A stretch of DNA of 64,000 bases, from positions 1 through 64,000 of the forward strand of contig NZ_BCZE01000049.1 in NCBI RefSeq assembly GCF_001598555.1. The letters are read 5' to 3'. The stretch is from Novosphingobium rosa NBRC 15208 (GTDB lineage: Bacteria; Pseudomonadota; Alphaproteobacteria; Sphingomonadales; Sphingomonadaceae). The notes below the pieces were generated by a model. The model made no database searches, was not told the origin of the DNA, and saw only the letters and a list, made by a program, of their open reading frames with translations. A program made the translations under genes and the position numbers. Positions 7,346 through 17,033 of this stretch are shown here, one piece after another (position 1 is the stretch's first letter; each line of letters opens with the position of its first letter).

Positions 7346-7366
7346 TTGCCACCCATCTGCAAGAAA

Positions 7367-7428
7367 AAGCATCGGCAAATAACGATGCTTCTTGACGAAC
7401 GAAAATGCATCGGATAATTCCGATGCAT
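7367..7428 (+). promoter_or_regulatory. ars promoter and ArsR operator
   Basis: There are two dyads. The first is AAGCATCG/CGATGCTT (7367-7390, 8-bp spacer). The second is the perfect ATGCATCGGA-TAAT-TCCGATGCAT (7405-7428). A near-consensus promoter has TTGACG at 7392-7397 and GATAAT at 7413-7418 with a 15-bp spacer. The -10 lies inside the second palindrome, and the palindrome overlaps the arsR start codon. ArsR bound here would block RNA polymerase. The predicted transcript starts within about 2 nt of the ATG. Confidence 0.75.
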
Positions 7429-7759
7429 GATCGAACCTGATGCTCTCGCGGCGCTTGGCGCCTTGGCCCACCCAACCAGGCTGGCCACATTCCGCCTTCT
7501 CGTGCGCCATGAGCCGGTAGGCCTTTCTACGGGCCAACTCGCCGAAGCGGTCGGTCTGACGCAAAGCACCTTTTCGACACACCTGGCCGTCCTGGCCAAG
7601 GCCGGGCTCGTTTCGGCTGAAAAGCAGGGACGCCAGATGATCCAGCGCGCCAACATCGAGGCGCTGCGTGGCCTCATGCTTTTCCTCGCCAAAGACTGCT
7701 GTGCCGGCAATCCCGAGCTATGCGCGCCTTTGGTGGCCGAACTCTCCCCCTGCTGCTGA
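7427..7759 (+). CDS. arsR: ArsR-family arsenic-responsive repressor
   Basis: A 110-residue winged-helix repressor: ALAHPTRLATFRLL at the N-terminus and the recognition region SVGLTQSTFSTHLAVLAKAGLV-like at about 45-65 (seen as GLTQSTFSTHLAVL). Likely As(III) ligands are the C-terminal cysteines 91, 92, 99, 109 and 110, not the N-terminal CxC site of plasmid R773 ArsR. It is the first gene of the ars operon and its start codon lies inside its own operator. There is no Shine-Dalgarno upstream, which fits a leaderless transcript. Confidence 0.92.
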   Translation: MIEPDALAALGALAHPTRLATFRLLVRHEPVGLSTGQLAEAVGLTQSTFSTHLAVLAKAGLVSAEKQGRQMIQRANIEALRGLMLFLAKDCCAGNPELCAPLVAELSPCC

Positions 7760-7770
7760 CGGAGATTATC

Positions 7771-8310
7771 ATGTCCACCGACACCCCTGATCGGGTTTTC
7801 AACGTCCTGTTCCTATGCACGGGCAATTCAGCCCGATCGATCCTGGCCGAAAGCGCGCTCAACATGCGGGGAGGGGCATTCCGGGCCTACTCTGCCGGCA
7901 GCCACCCGCGAGGCGAGGTCAACCCCGATGCCCTCGCGCTCCTGCAAAAATTGCATTACCCCACCGAGGGCCTGCGCTCGAAAAGCTGGGATGAGTTCTC
8001 TACCCCCGACGCGCCGCAGATGGATTTCGTCTTCACGGTTTGCGGCGATGCGGCCGATGAGGTGTGCCCGGTTTGGCCCGGCCATCCCATCACCGCGCAC
8101 TGGGGCATCGCAGATCCCAGCCATGTCGAGGGAACCGACATTGTGCGCGAGCGGGCCTTCATGGCGGCGCTGCGCCACCTTGAGAGCTGGATCGCCCTGT
8201 TCACCGCTCTTCCCATCCACAAGCTCGAAACGGCGACGCTGAGCGCCAAGGTGCGCGAAATCGGGCAGACACCCGTGCCCGCCGCGACCAACCCGGAGGA
8301 TGCACAATGA
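7771..8310 (+). CDS. arsC: Arsenate reductase, low-molecular-weight phosphatase type
   Basis: A 179-residue enzyme of the LMW protein tyrosine phosphatase fold that reduces arsenate to arsenite in the cytoplasm using thioredoxin or mycothiol-like donors. The catalytic CX5R loop is LFLCTGNSARS (about residues 14-24), and a second cysteine pair region is VCGDAADEVCP (about 90-100). The ATG at 7771 has GGAG 6 nt upstream. It overlaps the next gene by ATGA, so the two reductases are translationally coupled. Confidence 0.9.
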   Translation: MSTDTPDRVFNVLFLCTGNSARSILAESALNMRGGAFRAYSAGSHPRGEVNPDALALLQKLHYPTEGLRSKSWDEFSTPDAPQMDFVFTVCGDAADEVCPVWPGHPITAHWGIADPSHVEGTDIVRERAFMAALRHLESWIALFTALPIHKLETATLSAKVREIGQTPVPAATNPEDAQ

Positions 8311-8735
8311 GCGTCGATATTGTCGTCTATCACAATCCCGTCTGCGGCACGTCACGCAACACCCTCGGCCTGATCCGCAATGCGGGCATCGAGCCGCATG
8401 TCGTGGAATATCTGAAGACGCCGCCGACCCGCACCTTGCTGGTGCAGTTGATCGAGCGAGCGGGGATCACCCCGCGCGAACTGCTGCGCGAGAAGGGTAC
8501 GCCCTATGCCGAACTCGGCCTGGGCGATCCGTCGCTGTCGGATGAGGCGCTGGTCGATGCGATGATGGAGCATCCCATTCTCATCAATCGCCCGCTGGTG
8601 GTTTCACCGTTGGGCGTGAAGCTCTGCCGGCCATCAGAAGCCGTCCTCGATCTGCTCCCCACGGAGCAACTTGGCGCCTTCGCCAAGGAAGATGGGGAAC
8701 AGGTCGTCGATGCCTCTGGCCAGCGCGTCATCTGA
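8307..8735 (+). CDS. arsC: Arsenate reductase, glutaredoxin-dependent type
   Basis: A 142-residue protein of the ArsC/Spx thioredoxin-fold family, mechanistically unrelated to the preceding reductase. The catalytic cysteine is in [12 protein letters not shown] (residue 13), and the anion-binding arginines are in [17 protein letters not shown] (about 93-109). It provides a second route for arsenate reduction using glutathione/glutaredoxin. The start overlaps the previous stop and its own TGA overlaps the arsB start. Confidence 0.92.
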   Translation: MSVDIVVYHNPVCGTSRNTLGLIRNAGIEPHVVEYLKTPPTRTLLVQLIERAGITPRELLREKGTPYAELGLGDPSLSDEALVDAMMEHPILINRPLVVSPLGVKLCRPSEAVLDLLPTEQLGAFAKEDGEQVVDASGQRVI

Positions 8736-10021
8736 TGTTTCTTGCCGTCGCCATTTTCGTCGCCACCATCGCGCTCGTCATCTGGCAGCCCAAGGGGCTG
8801 GGCATTGGTTGGAGCGCGGTTGGTGGCGCTGTGGTCGCCTTGTTGGCCGGCGTCGTGACCATGACCGATATTCCCGTTGTCTGGGGTATCGTCTGGAATG
8901 CGACCGCGGCCTTCGTTGCGATCATCGTCATCAGCCTCCTGCTTGATGAGGCCGGCTTCTTTGAATGGGCCGCCCTTCATGTGGCGCGCTGGGGGCGAGG
9001 GAAGGGGCACTGGCTGTTCGCCCTGGTCGTGCTGCTGGGTGCTGCCGTGTCCTCGCTGTTCGCCAATGATGGGGCCGCGCTGATCCTCACGCCCATCGTG
9101 ATCGCGATGCTGCGGGCGCTGGGCTATGATGAAAAGGCGACGCTGGCGTTTGTCATGGCGGCGGGCTTCATCGCCGACACCGCCAGCCTGCCGCTGGTGG
9201 TGTCCAACCTCGTCAACATCGTCTCGGCCGACTTCTTCCATATCGGCTTCGGGCGGTATGCCGCGGTCATGGCGCCGGTTGATCTGGCCGCGATCGCGGC
9301 CACGCTGGGGGCACTGCTGCTGTTTTTCCGGCGCGACATCCCCGCGACGTATGATGTCGGCCAGCTCCGCCAGCCTCGCGAGGCGATCCTCGATCGTGCG
9401 ACGTTTCGGGCTGGGTGGGTCGTGCTGATCCTCTTGCTGGCTGGTTTCTTTCTGCTCGAACCGCTTGGAGTTCCGGTCAGCGCCGTTGCGGCTGCCGGCG
9501 CTGTCCTCCTCCTCGTCATTGCGGGGAAGGGGCATGTCATCTCGACGAAGAAGGTTCTGCGCGGCGCACCGTGGCAGGTCGTGATCTTCTCGCTCGGCAT
9601 GTATCTGGTCGTCTACGGTCTGCGCAACGCGGGTCTGACCGACTACCTGGCAGGCCTGCTTGAGCAAACCGCCCGCAGCGGCGTGTGGGGCGCTGCGCTG
9701 GGGACAGGGGTGATCGCGGCGGTCTTGTCCTCCGTGATGAACAATATGCCAACCGTGCTGGTCGGTGCGCTGTCAATTGACAGCACCCATGCGACGGGCG
9801 CGATCAGGGATGCGATGATCTATGCCAATGTGATCGGCTGTGACCTTGGCCCCAAACTCACGCCGATCGGATCACTCGCCACGCTGTTGTGGCTTCACGT
9901 CCTCGGGCAGAAGGGCGTGCGGATCGGTTGGGGCTATTATTTCCGGGTCGGTGTGACCCTGACGGTGCCGATCCTCCTCATCACGCTCGCTGCTCTGGCG
10001 ATTAGGATCGGTCTGTCATGA
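8735..10021 (+). CDS. arsB: ArsB-type arsenite efflux permease
   Basis: A 428-residue integral membrane protein of the ArsB/NhaD ion transporter superfamily with about 11-12 hydrophobic segments. Conserved stretches include [16 protein letters not shown] (about 108-123) and [15 protein letters not shown] (about 333-347), the paired discontinuous helices of the family. It exports As(OH)3/arsenite in exchange for protons. There is no arsA ATPase in the operon, so it should work as a secondary carrier. It overlaps arsC2 (TGATG) and arsN2. Confidence 0.92.
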   Translation: MFLAVAIFVATIALVIWQPKGLGIGWSAVGGAVVALLAGVVTMTDIPVVWGIVWNATAAFVAIIVISLLLDEAGFFEWAALHVARWGRGKGHWLFALVVLLGAAVSSLFANDGAALILTPIVIAMLRALGYDEKATLAFVMAAGFIADTASLPLVVSNLVNIVSADFFHIGFGRYAAVMAPVDLAAIAATLGALLLFFRRDIPATYDVGQLRQPREAILDRATFRAGWVVLILLLAGFFLLEPLGVPVSAVAAAGAVLLLVIAGKGHVISTKKVLRGAPWQVVIFSLGMYLVVYGLRNAGLTDYLAGLLEQTARSGVWGAALGTGVIAAVLSSVMNNMPTVLVGALSIDSTHATGAIRDAMIYANVIGCDLGPKLTPIGSLATLLWLHVLGQKGVRIGWGYYFRVGVTLTVPILLITLAALAIRIGLS

Positions 10022-10452
10022 CCGCGATAGCGGTTGTCCCGTTGCGCGGTGATGAACTCGGCGAGATGGTCCATCACCTCAGCGCGGCGGGATTGATCCA
10101 CACGGATGTTGAAGGCCCAAATCGCTGGTTCTTTCGCGTCGAAAACCTTGGGTTGATCGGCTTCGCGGGCCTTGAGGGCCAAGGTGCTGACAGGCTTTTG
10201 CGGTCGGTGGTGGTGGCCCCCGACCGTCGAGGCCAGGGCCTGGGCTGCCGGCTTGTCGAGGCTGTTGAAGATACGGCGCGATCCCAAGGTGTTCAGCGCC
10301 TGCATTTGCTGACAACCACTGCGGCGCCATTCTTCCGGGCTCTTGGCTATGGCGATGCCGATCGCAGCGCAGCACCCACGACAATCGCAAACTCGCGCGA
10401 GTTTGCCAATCTTTGCCCCGCATCCGCGGCCTACCTTGTGAAAGATCTTTGA
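10018..10452 (+). CDS. arsN2: GNAT acetyltransferase of the arsenic operon (ArsN2-like)
   Basis: A 144-residue GNAT-fold protein with the acetyl-CoA motif [22 protein letters not shown] (cited in parts: [18 protein letters not shown]) at about 60-85. It keeps the arsenic-operon signature [16 protein letters not shown] (about 100-115), typical of ArsN2 proteins linked to arsenic resistance. Some GNAT proteins of ars operons (ArsN1) acetylate organoarsenicals such as phosphinothricin-like arsenicals; the substrate here is unknown. Starts ATGA-coupled to arsB and ends TGATG-coupled to arsH. Confidence 0.85.
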   Translation: MTAIAVVPLRGDELGEMVHHLSAAGLIHTDVEGPNRWFFRVENLGLIGFAGLEGQGADRLLRSVVVAPDRRGQGLGCRLVEAVEDTARSQGVQRLHLLTTTAAPFFRALGYGDADRSAAPTTIANSREFANLCPASAAYLVKDL

Positions 10453-11195
10453 TGCCCCTTCGCACGCTTGCCGATCCCGATGTCCTTCCCGCGCTCGATC
10501 CTACTTTCGTTCGGGCCCGACCAGCTCTGGGGCTGGGGCCGCTCGATCCGGCGCCGCGCATCCTGTTGCTCTACGGATCATTGCGGGAGCGGTCGTTCTC
10601 GCGCCTGGCCGTGGAAGAAGCCGCGCGACTGCTGCGCCTATTCGGCGCAGAAACGCGCATTTTCGATCCTAGCACCCTCCCCTTGCCTGATCAGATCAAG
10701 GGCGATGACCATCCGGCTGTCCACGAGCTGCGCGAGCTTTCGATGTGGTCGGAGGGGCAGGTCTGGTGCAGTCCCGAGCGCCATGGTGCAATCACCGGCA
10801 TCATGAAGGCCCAGATCGATCATTTGCCGCTGGAAATGCGCGGGATGCGCCCGACCCAAGGCCGCACGCTGGCCGTCATGCAGGTTTCGGGCGGATCGCA
10901 ATCTTTCAACGCCGTCAACACGCTGCGGCTGTTGGGCCGCTGGATGCGGATGTTCACGATCCCGAACCAGTCATCGGTTGCCATGGCTTATAACGAGTTC
11001 GATGAGGCGGGTAGGATGAAGGCATCGGCCTATTATGACCGGATCGTCGATGTGATGGAGGAGCTGGTGCGCTTCACTGTGCTCATGCGCCCTCACGCTG
11101 GCCAGCTCGTCGATCGCTATTCCGAGCGCAAGCAAGCCGGGGTGCCGGTTGATGGCGCGACGGATCTGTCGAGCATCGCGATCGCGCCGCAGTAA
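10452..11195 (+). CDS. arsH: ArsH NADPH-dependent FMN reductase
   Basis: A 247-residue flavodoxin-fold oxidoreductase of the ArsH type. It has the N-terminal ArsH extension, [21 protein letters not shown] (FMN phosphate loop, GSLRERS), [21 protein letters not shown] and [33 protein letters not shown] in parts. ArsH oxidises trivalent organoarsenicals and can reduce quinones and chromate. The start at 10452 overlaps the arsN2 stop. Last gene of the operon; a terminator follows. Confidence 0.92.
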   Translation: MPLRTLADPDVLPALDPTFVRARPALGLGPLDPAPRILLLYGSLRERSFSRLAVEEAARLLRLFGAETRIFDPSTLPLPDQIKGDDHPAVHELRELSMWSEGQVWCSPERHGAITGIMKAQIDHLPLEMRGMRPTQGRTLAVMQVSGGSQSFNAVNTLRLLGRWMRMFTIPNQSSVAMAYNEFDEAGRMKASAYYDRIVDVMEELVRFTVLMRPHAGQLVDRYSERKQAGVPVDGATDLSSIAIAPQ

Positions 11196-11210
11196 TCGCA
11201 GTGAAATGGC

Positions 11211-11232
11211 AATCAGTAAATAACTGATTTTT
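11211..11232 (+). terminator. Terminator of the ars operon
   Basis: AATCAGT, loop AAATA, ACTGATT followed by TTT, starting 15 nt past the arsH stop. The stem is 7 bp, AT-rich and short on Ts, so termination may be partial. Confidence 0.6.
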
Positions 11233-11329
11233 AACATAATTATCATTATCCGAAAATCATTGCGATGGAGGATATGGGCTAAGCTGGGCTCGCACCGCCT
11301 CACTTCACAAACTTCCGAACGCCCCCTAT

Positions 11330-11629
11330 ATGTTCTCAATGCCACCCGCCATCAACAGGCTCGACGATTTACGTCTTCACGGATTGAACCTGCGGGTGGA
11401 ATGCAGCAAATGCGGTCATAGCGGCGTGTTTGACGGGCCCGTTATATGGCGCTGGTTCGCTCTAAACCGGTGGGACGGAGCCCTCGACAAGATTTCCCGC
11501 CATTTGATGTGTAGCGTCTGTCGCAACCGGCCAGCAGCTTTTGCTCCCACCAGCGATGCGCCGACAGTGCTCTTCGGCCCGAAAAATGAAGCGGAGTGGA
11601 AATCCGCAGTTCAAAGGCTCCGACGGTGA
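11330..11629 (+). CDS. Small zinc-ribbon-like protein
   Basis: A 99-residue protein with two CxxC pairs, VECSKCGHSG (about 24-33) and MCSVCRNRPA (about 60-69), which together can bind one zinc ion. Between them lies a tryptophan-rich IWRWFALNRWDG segment. Such small proteins are frequent in sphingomonads; the function is unknown. ATG at 11330 or 11339 are both possible; neither has a clear Shine-Dalgarno. The 130 bp downstream up to the convergent propeller gene show nothing. Confidence 0.65.
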   Translation: MFSMPPAINRLDDLRLHGLNLRVECSKCGHSGVFDGPVIWRWFALNRWDGALDKISRHLMCSVCRNRPAAFAPTSDAPTVLFGPKNEAEWKSAVQRLRR

Positions 11630-11761
11630 CGTGGCACTTACGCTAACTAAGTCGACCTTCACGCCCTTGGGCAACCGTCTCAATAGCTACCTTACATTCA
11701 TCCTAAGATGCCGCCTAACAGAACCGGTGCGATCCAAATGGCTCGTACAAAGCAATTTGGC

Positions 11762-12802
11762 TCAAGATGTGCGATAGATCATAAGTTCTGCGATATGCCC
11801 ATCACCTTGTGGAGCAGCCACAAACAGGCGGTGCAGAGCCGATACGAAGAGGGAGGTTGCGGCGCCTTCGTGCGTTACAATGGTTTCGCTGCGCTCAAGC
11901 TGATCGCCATGCCTCTGAAGAACATCAACAGCGCCAGAACCACCACCGGCCGAGACATAGATCAACTTTTTTTCGGGATCGAGCCACACACCATCAGTCC
12001 CGGGAGAGATAGCAATCGTTTGAATAACCCGACCTGTGCCCGTATCAAGTTCCTGTAACGTCCCCCCTTTGCAGCCAATGAAGAGCCGATGAGCTACGGC
12101 ATCCAAAGCCATGGGTACATTCCCAGTGGTGCACACAGACCATCTGGCCACGCTTTTCCCTGTCGATGAGTCAAAAACCTGAACGATATGTCGACTGGGA
12201 ATATTGGCATACAAGCGCTGGCCATCAAGCTCGAACTGCTTTGGAAATGCATCGAGCGCAAAGGTCGCTTTAACAACATCTCGTGTTGTATCGATCAAAG
12301 CGATTGAACCATCGCGATCCCCAACGCCGACGAAGAGCAAATTTTTGTCGGGAGAAAAACGTAGATTATTGGCTAGGCTACCGACGGTGATAGACGTGCG
12401 CTGAGCGTAGTCTTTTCCGTCCAAAACAATCACATGGCCATCGCCATTGGCAACATAGATTTTACCCGCCTGCTCATGGTAGGCGACCCATTTGGGGGAG
12501 TGCATGCCGGGTACAGACTGAAGCAATGTGCCTTGCGCCACGTCGATCACTTCCATGGAACCGTTGTCTTCGGCGTCCAGCATCAGGCGATGCCGCAGAA
12601 GGTCGATGGTCATGAGATCAAAGCCCCCCTTCACAAGAGGAAGTTTGACTGTCTGCACCAATTGCAAACTCTGTATTGGCTTCGCAGCGACCTGACCATG
12701 CGACATTGCCAACAGCAGCATCGAGAGCAGGATTTTCCCGTGAGTTTTTTTCTGCCGCGTGATCATCGGTGAGTAAAATCTCTTTACCGTCGTCTTCGTC
12801 AT
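11762..12802 (-). CDS. Secreted YVTN-type beta-propeller protein (first copy)
   Basis: A 346-residue protein with a signal peptide (KILLSMLLLAMSHGQVAA, about 23-40) and repeated propeller blades: IYVANGDGHVIVLDGKDY, LLFVGVGDRDGSIALID, HRLFIGCKGGTLQELDTGTG and KLIYVSAGGGSGAVDVL. This is the YncE/YVTN-repeat architecture, a periplasmic scaffold or metal-cofactor binding fold. It lies 68 bp downstream of the RND pump gene, same strand. A second propeller gene heads the same cluster, so the pump is bracketed by relatives. The start could instead be residue 13 (MITRQKK). Confidence 0.8.
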   Translation of the reverse strand: MTKTTVKRFYSPMITRQKKTHGKILLSMLLLAMSHGQVAAKPIQSLQLVQTVKLPLVKGGFDLMTIDLLRHRLMLDAEDNGSMEVIDVAQGTLLQSVPGMHSPKWVAYHEQAGKIYVANGDGHVIVLDGKDYAQRTSITVGSLANNLRFSPDKNLLFVGVGDRDGSIALIDTTRDVVKATFALDAFPKQFELDGQRLYANIPSRHIVQVFDSSTGKSVARWSVCTTGNVPMALDAVAHRLFIGCKGGTLQELDTGTGRVIQTIAISPGTDGVWLDPEKKLIYVSAGGGSGAVDVLQRHGDQLERSETIVTHEGAATSLFVSALHRLFVAAPQGDGHIAELMIYRTS

Positions 12803-12870
12803 ATCCGTCGTCCCAACACAGCAAATGAAAACAGGAATGGGCTAGAAAGCTCGTGTCGACAGGGCCTCAA

Positions 12871-15800
12871 TCACAGCCCCGCCTTGCCGGATCGCGACTG
12901 CATCATGGTGTAAAAGGTAGGGGTCGCGATCAGCGAGAGCATCATCGACACGCACAGCGCCCCGATGATCCCGATGGCCAGCGGTCGCAACATCTCCCCG
13001 CCATGGCTGAGCCCGGCGGCCAACGGCAGCATCGCCAGCACTGTCGCCAGCGAGGTCATCAGGATCGGCCGCAGGCGCCGCCGCGCTGCGCTCACCAATG
13101 CCGTGCCCAGATCCTCGCCCTGCCCCAGATGCTGATCGACCAGATCGAGCATCAGAATGCCGTTCTTCGCCACGATACCGATGCCGATGATCGCGCCCAA
13201 GAAGCTGACGATGTTGAGCGTCGTCCCCGTCAGCCACAGACCCAGCGCTGTGCCCACCAGCGCCAGCAGCGAGCCCAGCACGATCGAGAGCGGCTCGCGA
13301 AAGCCTCGGAATTCCACCAGCAGTACGGTGAACACCAGCGTCACACTGAGCGCCAGCACGACCAGCAGATTGCGAAAACTCTCCTGCTGCTGCTTGTAGA
13401 GTCCGCCGAACTCGACCGAACCTGCCGGAATGCTTTTGTCTGCGGCCACCACACGCTCGACATCGGCCATGGTGCTGCCCAGATCGCGGCCCTCCAGCGC
13501 TGCCGTCACGGCCACCATCTGGCGAAGGTCTTCACGGCGCAGCTCCAGCCCGCCGCCCTGCTGCTCCACATCGGCCACCTGCGAGAGCTGGACGATGGCC
13601 CCGCTCGCCGTGCGCAGCGGCAGATTGCGGATCATCTGGGTCTGCGTCACCGCCTTGGGATCGGCCACGACGCGGATGGCCACCACCCGGTCGCCCTCAA
13701 GCACCGAGGAAGCCTTGCCGCCCAGCATGGCATTGTTGACGGCGGCGGCCACATCATCGGCGGTCAGGCCAAAGCGCTGTGCCTCGGCGGGCCGCAGACG
13801 GAAGGTGATCGTCGGGCCGGTCATCGCCAGCCCGTCATTGGTGTCGACGACGCCGGGGATCTTCTCGATCTCGGCGCGCAGGCGCGGCGCGGTCTTCATC
13901 AGCCAGGCCGTGTCGCTGGAGAACAGCTTGATCTCGATGGGGTTGGGCGAGTCTGTCAAGTCGCCCAGAAGATCGCCCAGAATGCCGGGAAATTCCCATT
14001 TGACGGCGGGCACCGCGCTGTTCAGCTTGCGCCGCAGCTCCTGCTTGACCGCTTCGGTGGATCGGCTGCGATCGGGGCGCAGCTTGACCAGGAAATCGCC
14101 TTTGTTCGGCTCGGCAATGGCCAGCGCCAGACGCGCGCCGGTGCGGCGGGAATAGCCCTCAACCTCGGGCGTGGCGCGCAGGATGGCCTCGGCCTTGCGC
14201 ATCATCCGGTCCGATTCCTCAAGGCTGGTGCCCCAGGGTGTCATGGCGTCGATGATGAAGCCGCCCTCATCCATCGCCGGCATGAAATCGCTCTCCAGCT
14301 GAGTGTAGACGCCAAGGCCTGCCAACGCGATGGCAACGCACACCACCACCGTGATCGCTCGGTGATCGAGCGCCTTGCGCAGCACACGCGCGAAGACATT
14401 GGTCAGCCGTCCGAGCAGCGAGGTCTCGTCATGCTGCTCAGGATCGCCATGACCGGAGATAAACATCGCGGCCAGCGTCGGCGTGAGGGTCGCCGCCAAC
14501 ACCAGCGAGGCCAGCAGCGAGACCACCATGGTCAGCGCCAGTGAGCGGAAGAACACGCCCGGCACGCCATCAAGGAAAGCCAGCGGGATGAACACCACCA
14601 CTGGCGTTAGGGTCGAGGCGACCAGCGGGCGAAAGATCTCGCGCATCGCCTCGTTGACGGCGGCAAGGCGCTCTTCGCCCCGCGCGATGCGCGCCGAGAT
14701 CGCCTCGACCACGACGATGGCATCGTCGATGATGAGGCCGATCGCCGCCGCAATGCCTCCCAGCGTCATCAGGTTGAAGGTCAGCTTGACCGCATACATC
14801 ACCAGCACCGTCGCCAAAATCGACACAGGCACCACGACGATGGCGGTGAGTACCCCGCCCCAGTTGCGCAGGAAGGCATAGAGCACCAGCACCGCGAAGA
14901 TCAGCCCGACGACGATGGCCTCCCACACGCTGTCGACAGACTGCTTCACCAGCAGCGACTGGTCGTAATAGAAGGAGAGCTTCACATCCGGCGGCAGCGT
15001 CTTGCGCAGATCAGCGAGCTGGGCATTGAGATCCCGCGCGATGTTGAGCACATTGCTGCCGCTGGGCTGGGCGCGGATGTTGAGCAGCACCGCCCGGCTC
15101 CCCTGCGCGTTGACGACATTGAACACCGGCTCGGGGCCGCGCTCCACCCGCGCGAAATCTCGCACGCGGATCGGTTGACCGTTGCGCACGGTCACGGTGA
15201 AATTTTCCAGATCGGCGATGGATTTGACCCGCGCATCGACCAGCGCCAGATAGATCGTGTAATTCTCGGCGTGAAAGCCGCCCGCCCCCACCAGATTGCC
15301 CTTCTGCAGGGCTGTGGTGACATCCGCCGCGCTCAGTCCCAGCGCTGCCAGCCTTACTGGATCATAGACGACATGATATTCGGGCGCTCGCCCGCCCACC
15401 AGATCGACGCGTGCGATGCCGGGGATGCGCAGGAAGCGGGGCTTCAGCTCATATTGCGCCTTTTCCCAGAGGTCGGTCATGCTGCGCGTCGGGCTGGTCA
15501 TACTGACGCCCAGGACGGGAAAAGCGTTGAAGCTCAGGCGCCAGACATTGGTGCTGGCCGTGGGCGGCAGGCTGGCCTTCAACTGGGCGACGCGGTTGAG
15601 GACATAGAGTTCGCTCTGAACCATGTCCGTATTCCAGTCGAAGAAGATGTTGACCTCGGCTGCGCCGCGCCCCGTGGCCGAGCGCACGCGCACCACCCCG
15701 GGGATGTCCTTCATCGCCTCCTCGATGGGGCGTGTGACGGTGGCCATCATCTCGTCGCTGGGCATCACGCCATTGTCGATCAGCACGACGACGCGGGGAA

Positions 15801-15957
15801 ACTGCGTCTCGGGAAAGACAGAGGAAGGCATCAGGAAAGCCGCATAGATCCCGGCAAGGCAGGTCGCGACAACCAGGAAAAGGATGGTCAGGCGATGGTC
15901 GCTGGCCAATCGCGCGATCCGCGATGGCCCCGCGCCGTCATGCTGGGGTGCGCTCAT
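12871..15957 (-). CDS. RND-family efflux pump, inner membrane subunit
   Basis: A 1028-residue proton-driven transporter with the two-fold RND layout: TM1 near residues 25-45, porter domain, TM2-6, second porter domain, TM8-12. The TM4 proton relay has the twin aspartates in GLIIDDAIVVVEA (about 400-412), ending in Ala where AcrB has Asn. TM10 carries the relay lysine (GIVAKNGILMLD). The N-terminal SSVFPETQFPRVVVLIDNGVMPSDEM resembles the HAE/heavy-metal branch. The exported substrate is not readable from the sequence. It overlaps the adaptor gene by 4 bp. Confidence 0.92.
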   Translation of the reverse strand: MSAPQHDGAGPSRIARLASDHRLTILFLVVATCLAGIYAAFLMPSSVFPETQFPRVVVLIDNGVMPSDEMMATVTRPIEEAMKDIPGVVRVRSATGRGAAEVNIFFDWNTDMVQSELYVLNRVAQLKASLPPTASTNVWRLSFNAFPVLGVSMTSPTRSMTDLWEKAQYELKPRFLRIPGIARVDLVGGRAPEYHVVYDPVRLAALGLSAADVTTALQKGNLVGAGGFHAENYTIYLALVDARVKSIADLENFTVTVRNGQPIRVRDFARVERGPEPVFNVVNAQGSRAVLLNIRAQPSGSNVLNIARDLNAQLADLRKTLPPDVKLSFYYDQSLLVKQSVDSVWEAIVVGLIFAVLVLYAFLRNWGGVLTAIVVVPVSILATVLVMYAVKLTFNLMTLGGIAAAIGLIIDDAIVVVEAISARIARGEERLAAVNEAMREIFRPLVASTLTPVVVFIPLAFLDGVPGVFFRSLALTMVVSLLASLVLAATLTPTLAAMFISGHGDPEQHDETSLLGRLTNVFARVLRKALDHRAITVVVCVAIALAGLGVYTQLESDFMPAMDEGGFIIDAMTPWGTSLEESDRMMRKAEAILRATPEVEGYSRRTGARLALAIAEPNKGDFLVKLRPDRSRSTEAVKQELRRKLNSAVPAVKWEFPGILGDLLGDLTDSPNPIEIKLFSSDTAWLMKTAPRLRAEIEKIPGVVDTNDGLAMTGPTITFRLRPAEAQRFGLTADDVAAAVNNAMLGGKASSVLEGDRVVAIRVVADPKAVTQTQMIRNLPLRTASGAIVQLSQVADVEQQGGGLELRREDLRQMVAVTAALEGRDLGSTMADVERVVAADKSIPAGSVEFGGLYKQQQESFRNLLVVLALSVTLVFTVLLVEFRGFREPLSIVLGSLLALVGTALGLWLTGTTLNIVSFLGAIIGIGIVAKNGILMLDLVDQHLGQGEDLGTALVSAARRRLRPILMTSLATVLAMLPLAAGLSHGGEMLRPLAIGIIGALCVSMMLSLIATPTFYTMMQSRSGKAGL

Positions 15958-17033
15958 TGCCCGGCCCCCGTGGCCGCTTCGATATGGACGCGCGTACCGT
16001 CGGCCAGCGCATAAGAGCCTGTGGTCACCACGCTGGAGCCTTCGGTCAACCCTGGGCCCTCCACCTCAACACGGTCGCCATCGCTGATCCCGCGCTTGAC
16101 CTCGACCCGGTGGGCCACGCCGTCGCGCACCAGCGCCAGGCTCGTCTTGCCGTCATTGTCGGTGTAGAGCGCTGCGGTGGGCACCAACAGGCGATGCTCA
16201 TGGCGCGCGGTCTGGATGCGCGCGGATACGGTGCGCCCCTGTTGCAGTCCTGCGCCGCCCGAGACGGTGGCGCGCACCATCACCGAAGCCGTCGCAGGAT
16301 CGACCGAGGGGCTCACGAAGGTGATGGTCCCGCTCAACGTCCGGCCCAGCCCCTGATCGATGATCTGCACCACCTGCCCGGGCGACACGCCCGAGGCCTC
16401 ACCCGCCGGAACATTGAGCGTGAGCGAAAGGCGGCTGTCGTTCACCACATCGGCGATTGGCGTGTTGGCATCGACCGCCTGACCCGGCTGCACATAGATC
16501 TTCGCCACTGTCCCCGACAAAGGCGAAGCCAGGCGCGTCAACGACAGCACGGCCTGAGCGGCCGCCATCGCCGTGCGCGCCACCGCCAGTTGCTGGCGCG
16601 TGTCGTCCAGCGTATTGCGGGCAATCCCGCCCACACCCAGCAATTGCTCCTGCTGCTCGGCGCGCTTGCCGGCCATCCGCGCGGTGGCCTGGGCCTGCGC
16701 GACCCCGGCGGCGGCAATTCGGTCATCCAGTCGCGCGACCAGCGTTCCGGCAGCGATCTTCTGGCCTTCATGCACGGGAATGGCGCGGATGATCGTGGCG
16801 CCCGGCGCCGTCAGACGCGCCATGCCCCCGGCCTGCCCGCCACCCGGCGGTGTTGCGGCGATGGCACCAAACACATCCAGCCAATTCGCCACATCGCCGC
16901 GCTCCACCTTGGCAACGTTGACATCGACGACGGGGGCCGGATCGTCCTCCGCCTTTTTGGCGCCGCAGCCGGTGAGCAGAAAGGCCGAAACCGCCACAAG
17001 GGCAAGATCGGTGCGCTTGAACAGGTAGGTCAT
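15954..17033 (-). CDS. RND efflux periplasmic adaptor lipoprotein
   Basis: A 359-residue membrane fusion protein with a lipoprotein signal (AVSAFLLTGC, lipid on Cys about 23). The lipoyl half-motifs are VHEGQKIAAGTLVARLDDRI and GTVAKIYVQPGQAVDANTPIA, in parts, flanking a short alpha-hairpin (about 120-180). A beta-barrel domain (LSLTLNVPAGEASGVSPGQ) and a membrane-proximal domain follow. It links the RND pump to the outer membrane channel. ATGA overlaps on both sides show a single operon. Confidence 0.9.
   Translation of the reverse strand: MTYLFKRTDLALVAVSAFLLTGCGAKKAEDDPAPVVDVNVAKVERGDVANWLDVFGAIAATPPGGGQAGGMARLTAPGATIIRAIPVHEGQKIAAGTLVARLDDRIAAAGVAQAQATARMAGKRAEQQEQLLGVGGIARNTLDDTRQQLAVARTAMAAAQAVLSLTRLASPLSGTVAKIYVQPGQAVDANTPIADVVNDSRLSLTLNVPAGEASGVSPGQVVQIIDQGLGRTLSGTITFVSPSVDPATASVMVRATVSGGAGLQQGRTVSARIQTARHEHRLLVPTAALYTDNDGKTSLALVRDGVAHRVEVKRGISDGDRVEVEGPGLTEGSSVVTTGSYALADGTRVHIEAATGAGQ

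Noticed and set aside
8504-9667. 387-codon minus-strand frame over arsC2/arsB
   Set aside because: Antisense shadow of a clear transporter gene; His/Asp/Arg-rich without domain.
12853-14544. 563-codon plus-strand frame
   Set aside because: Antisense to the RND pump; low-complexity His/Gln/Arg composition.
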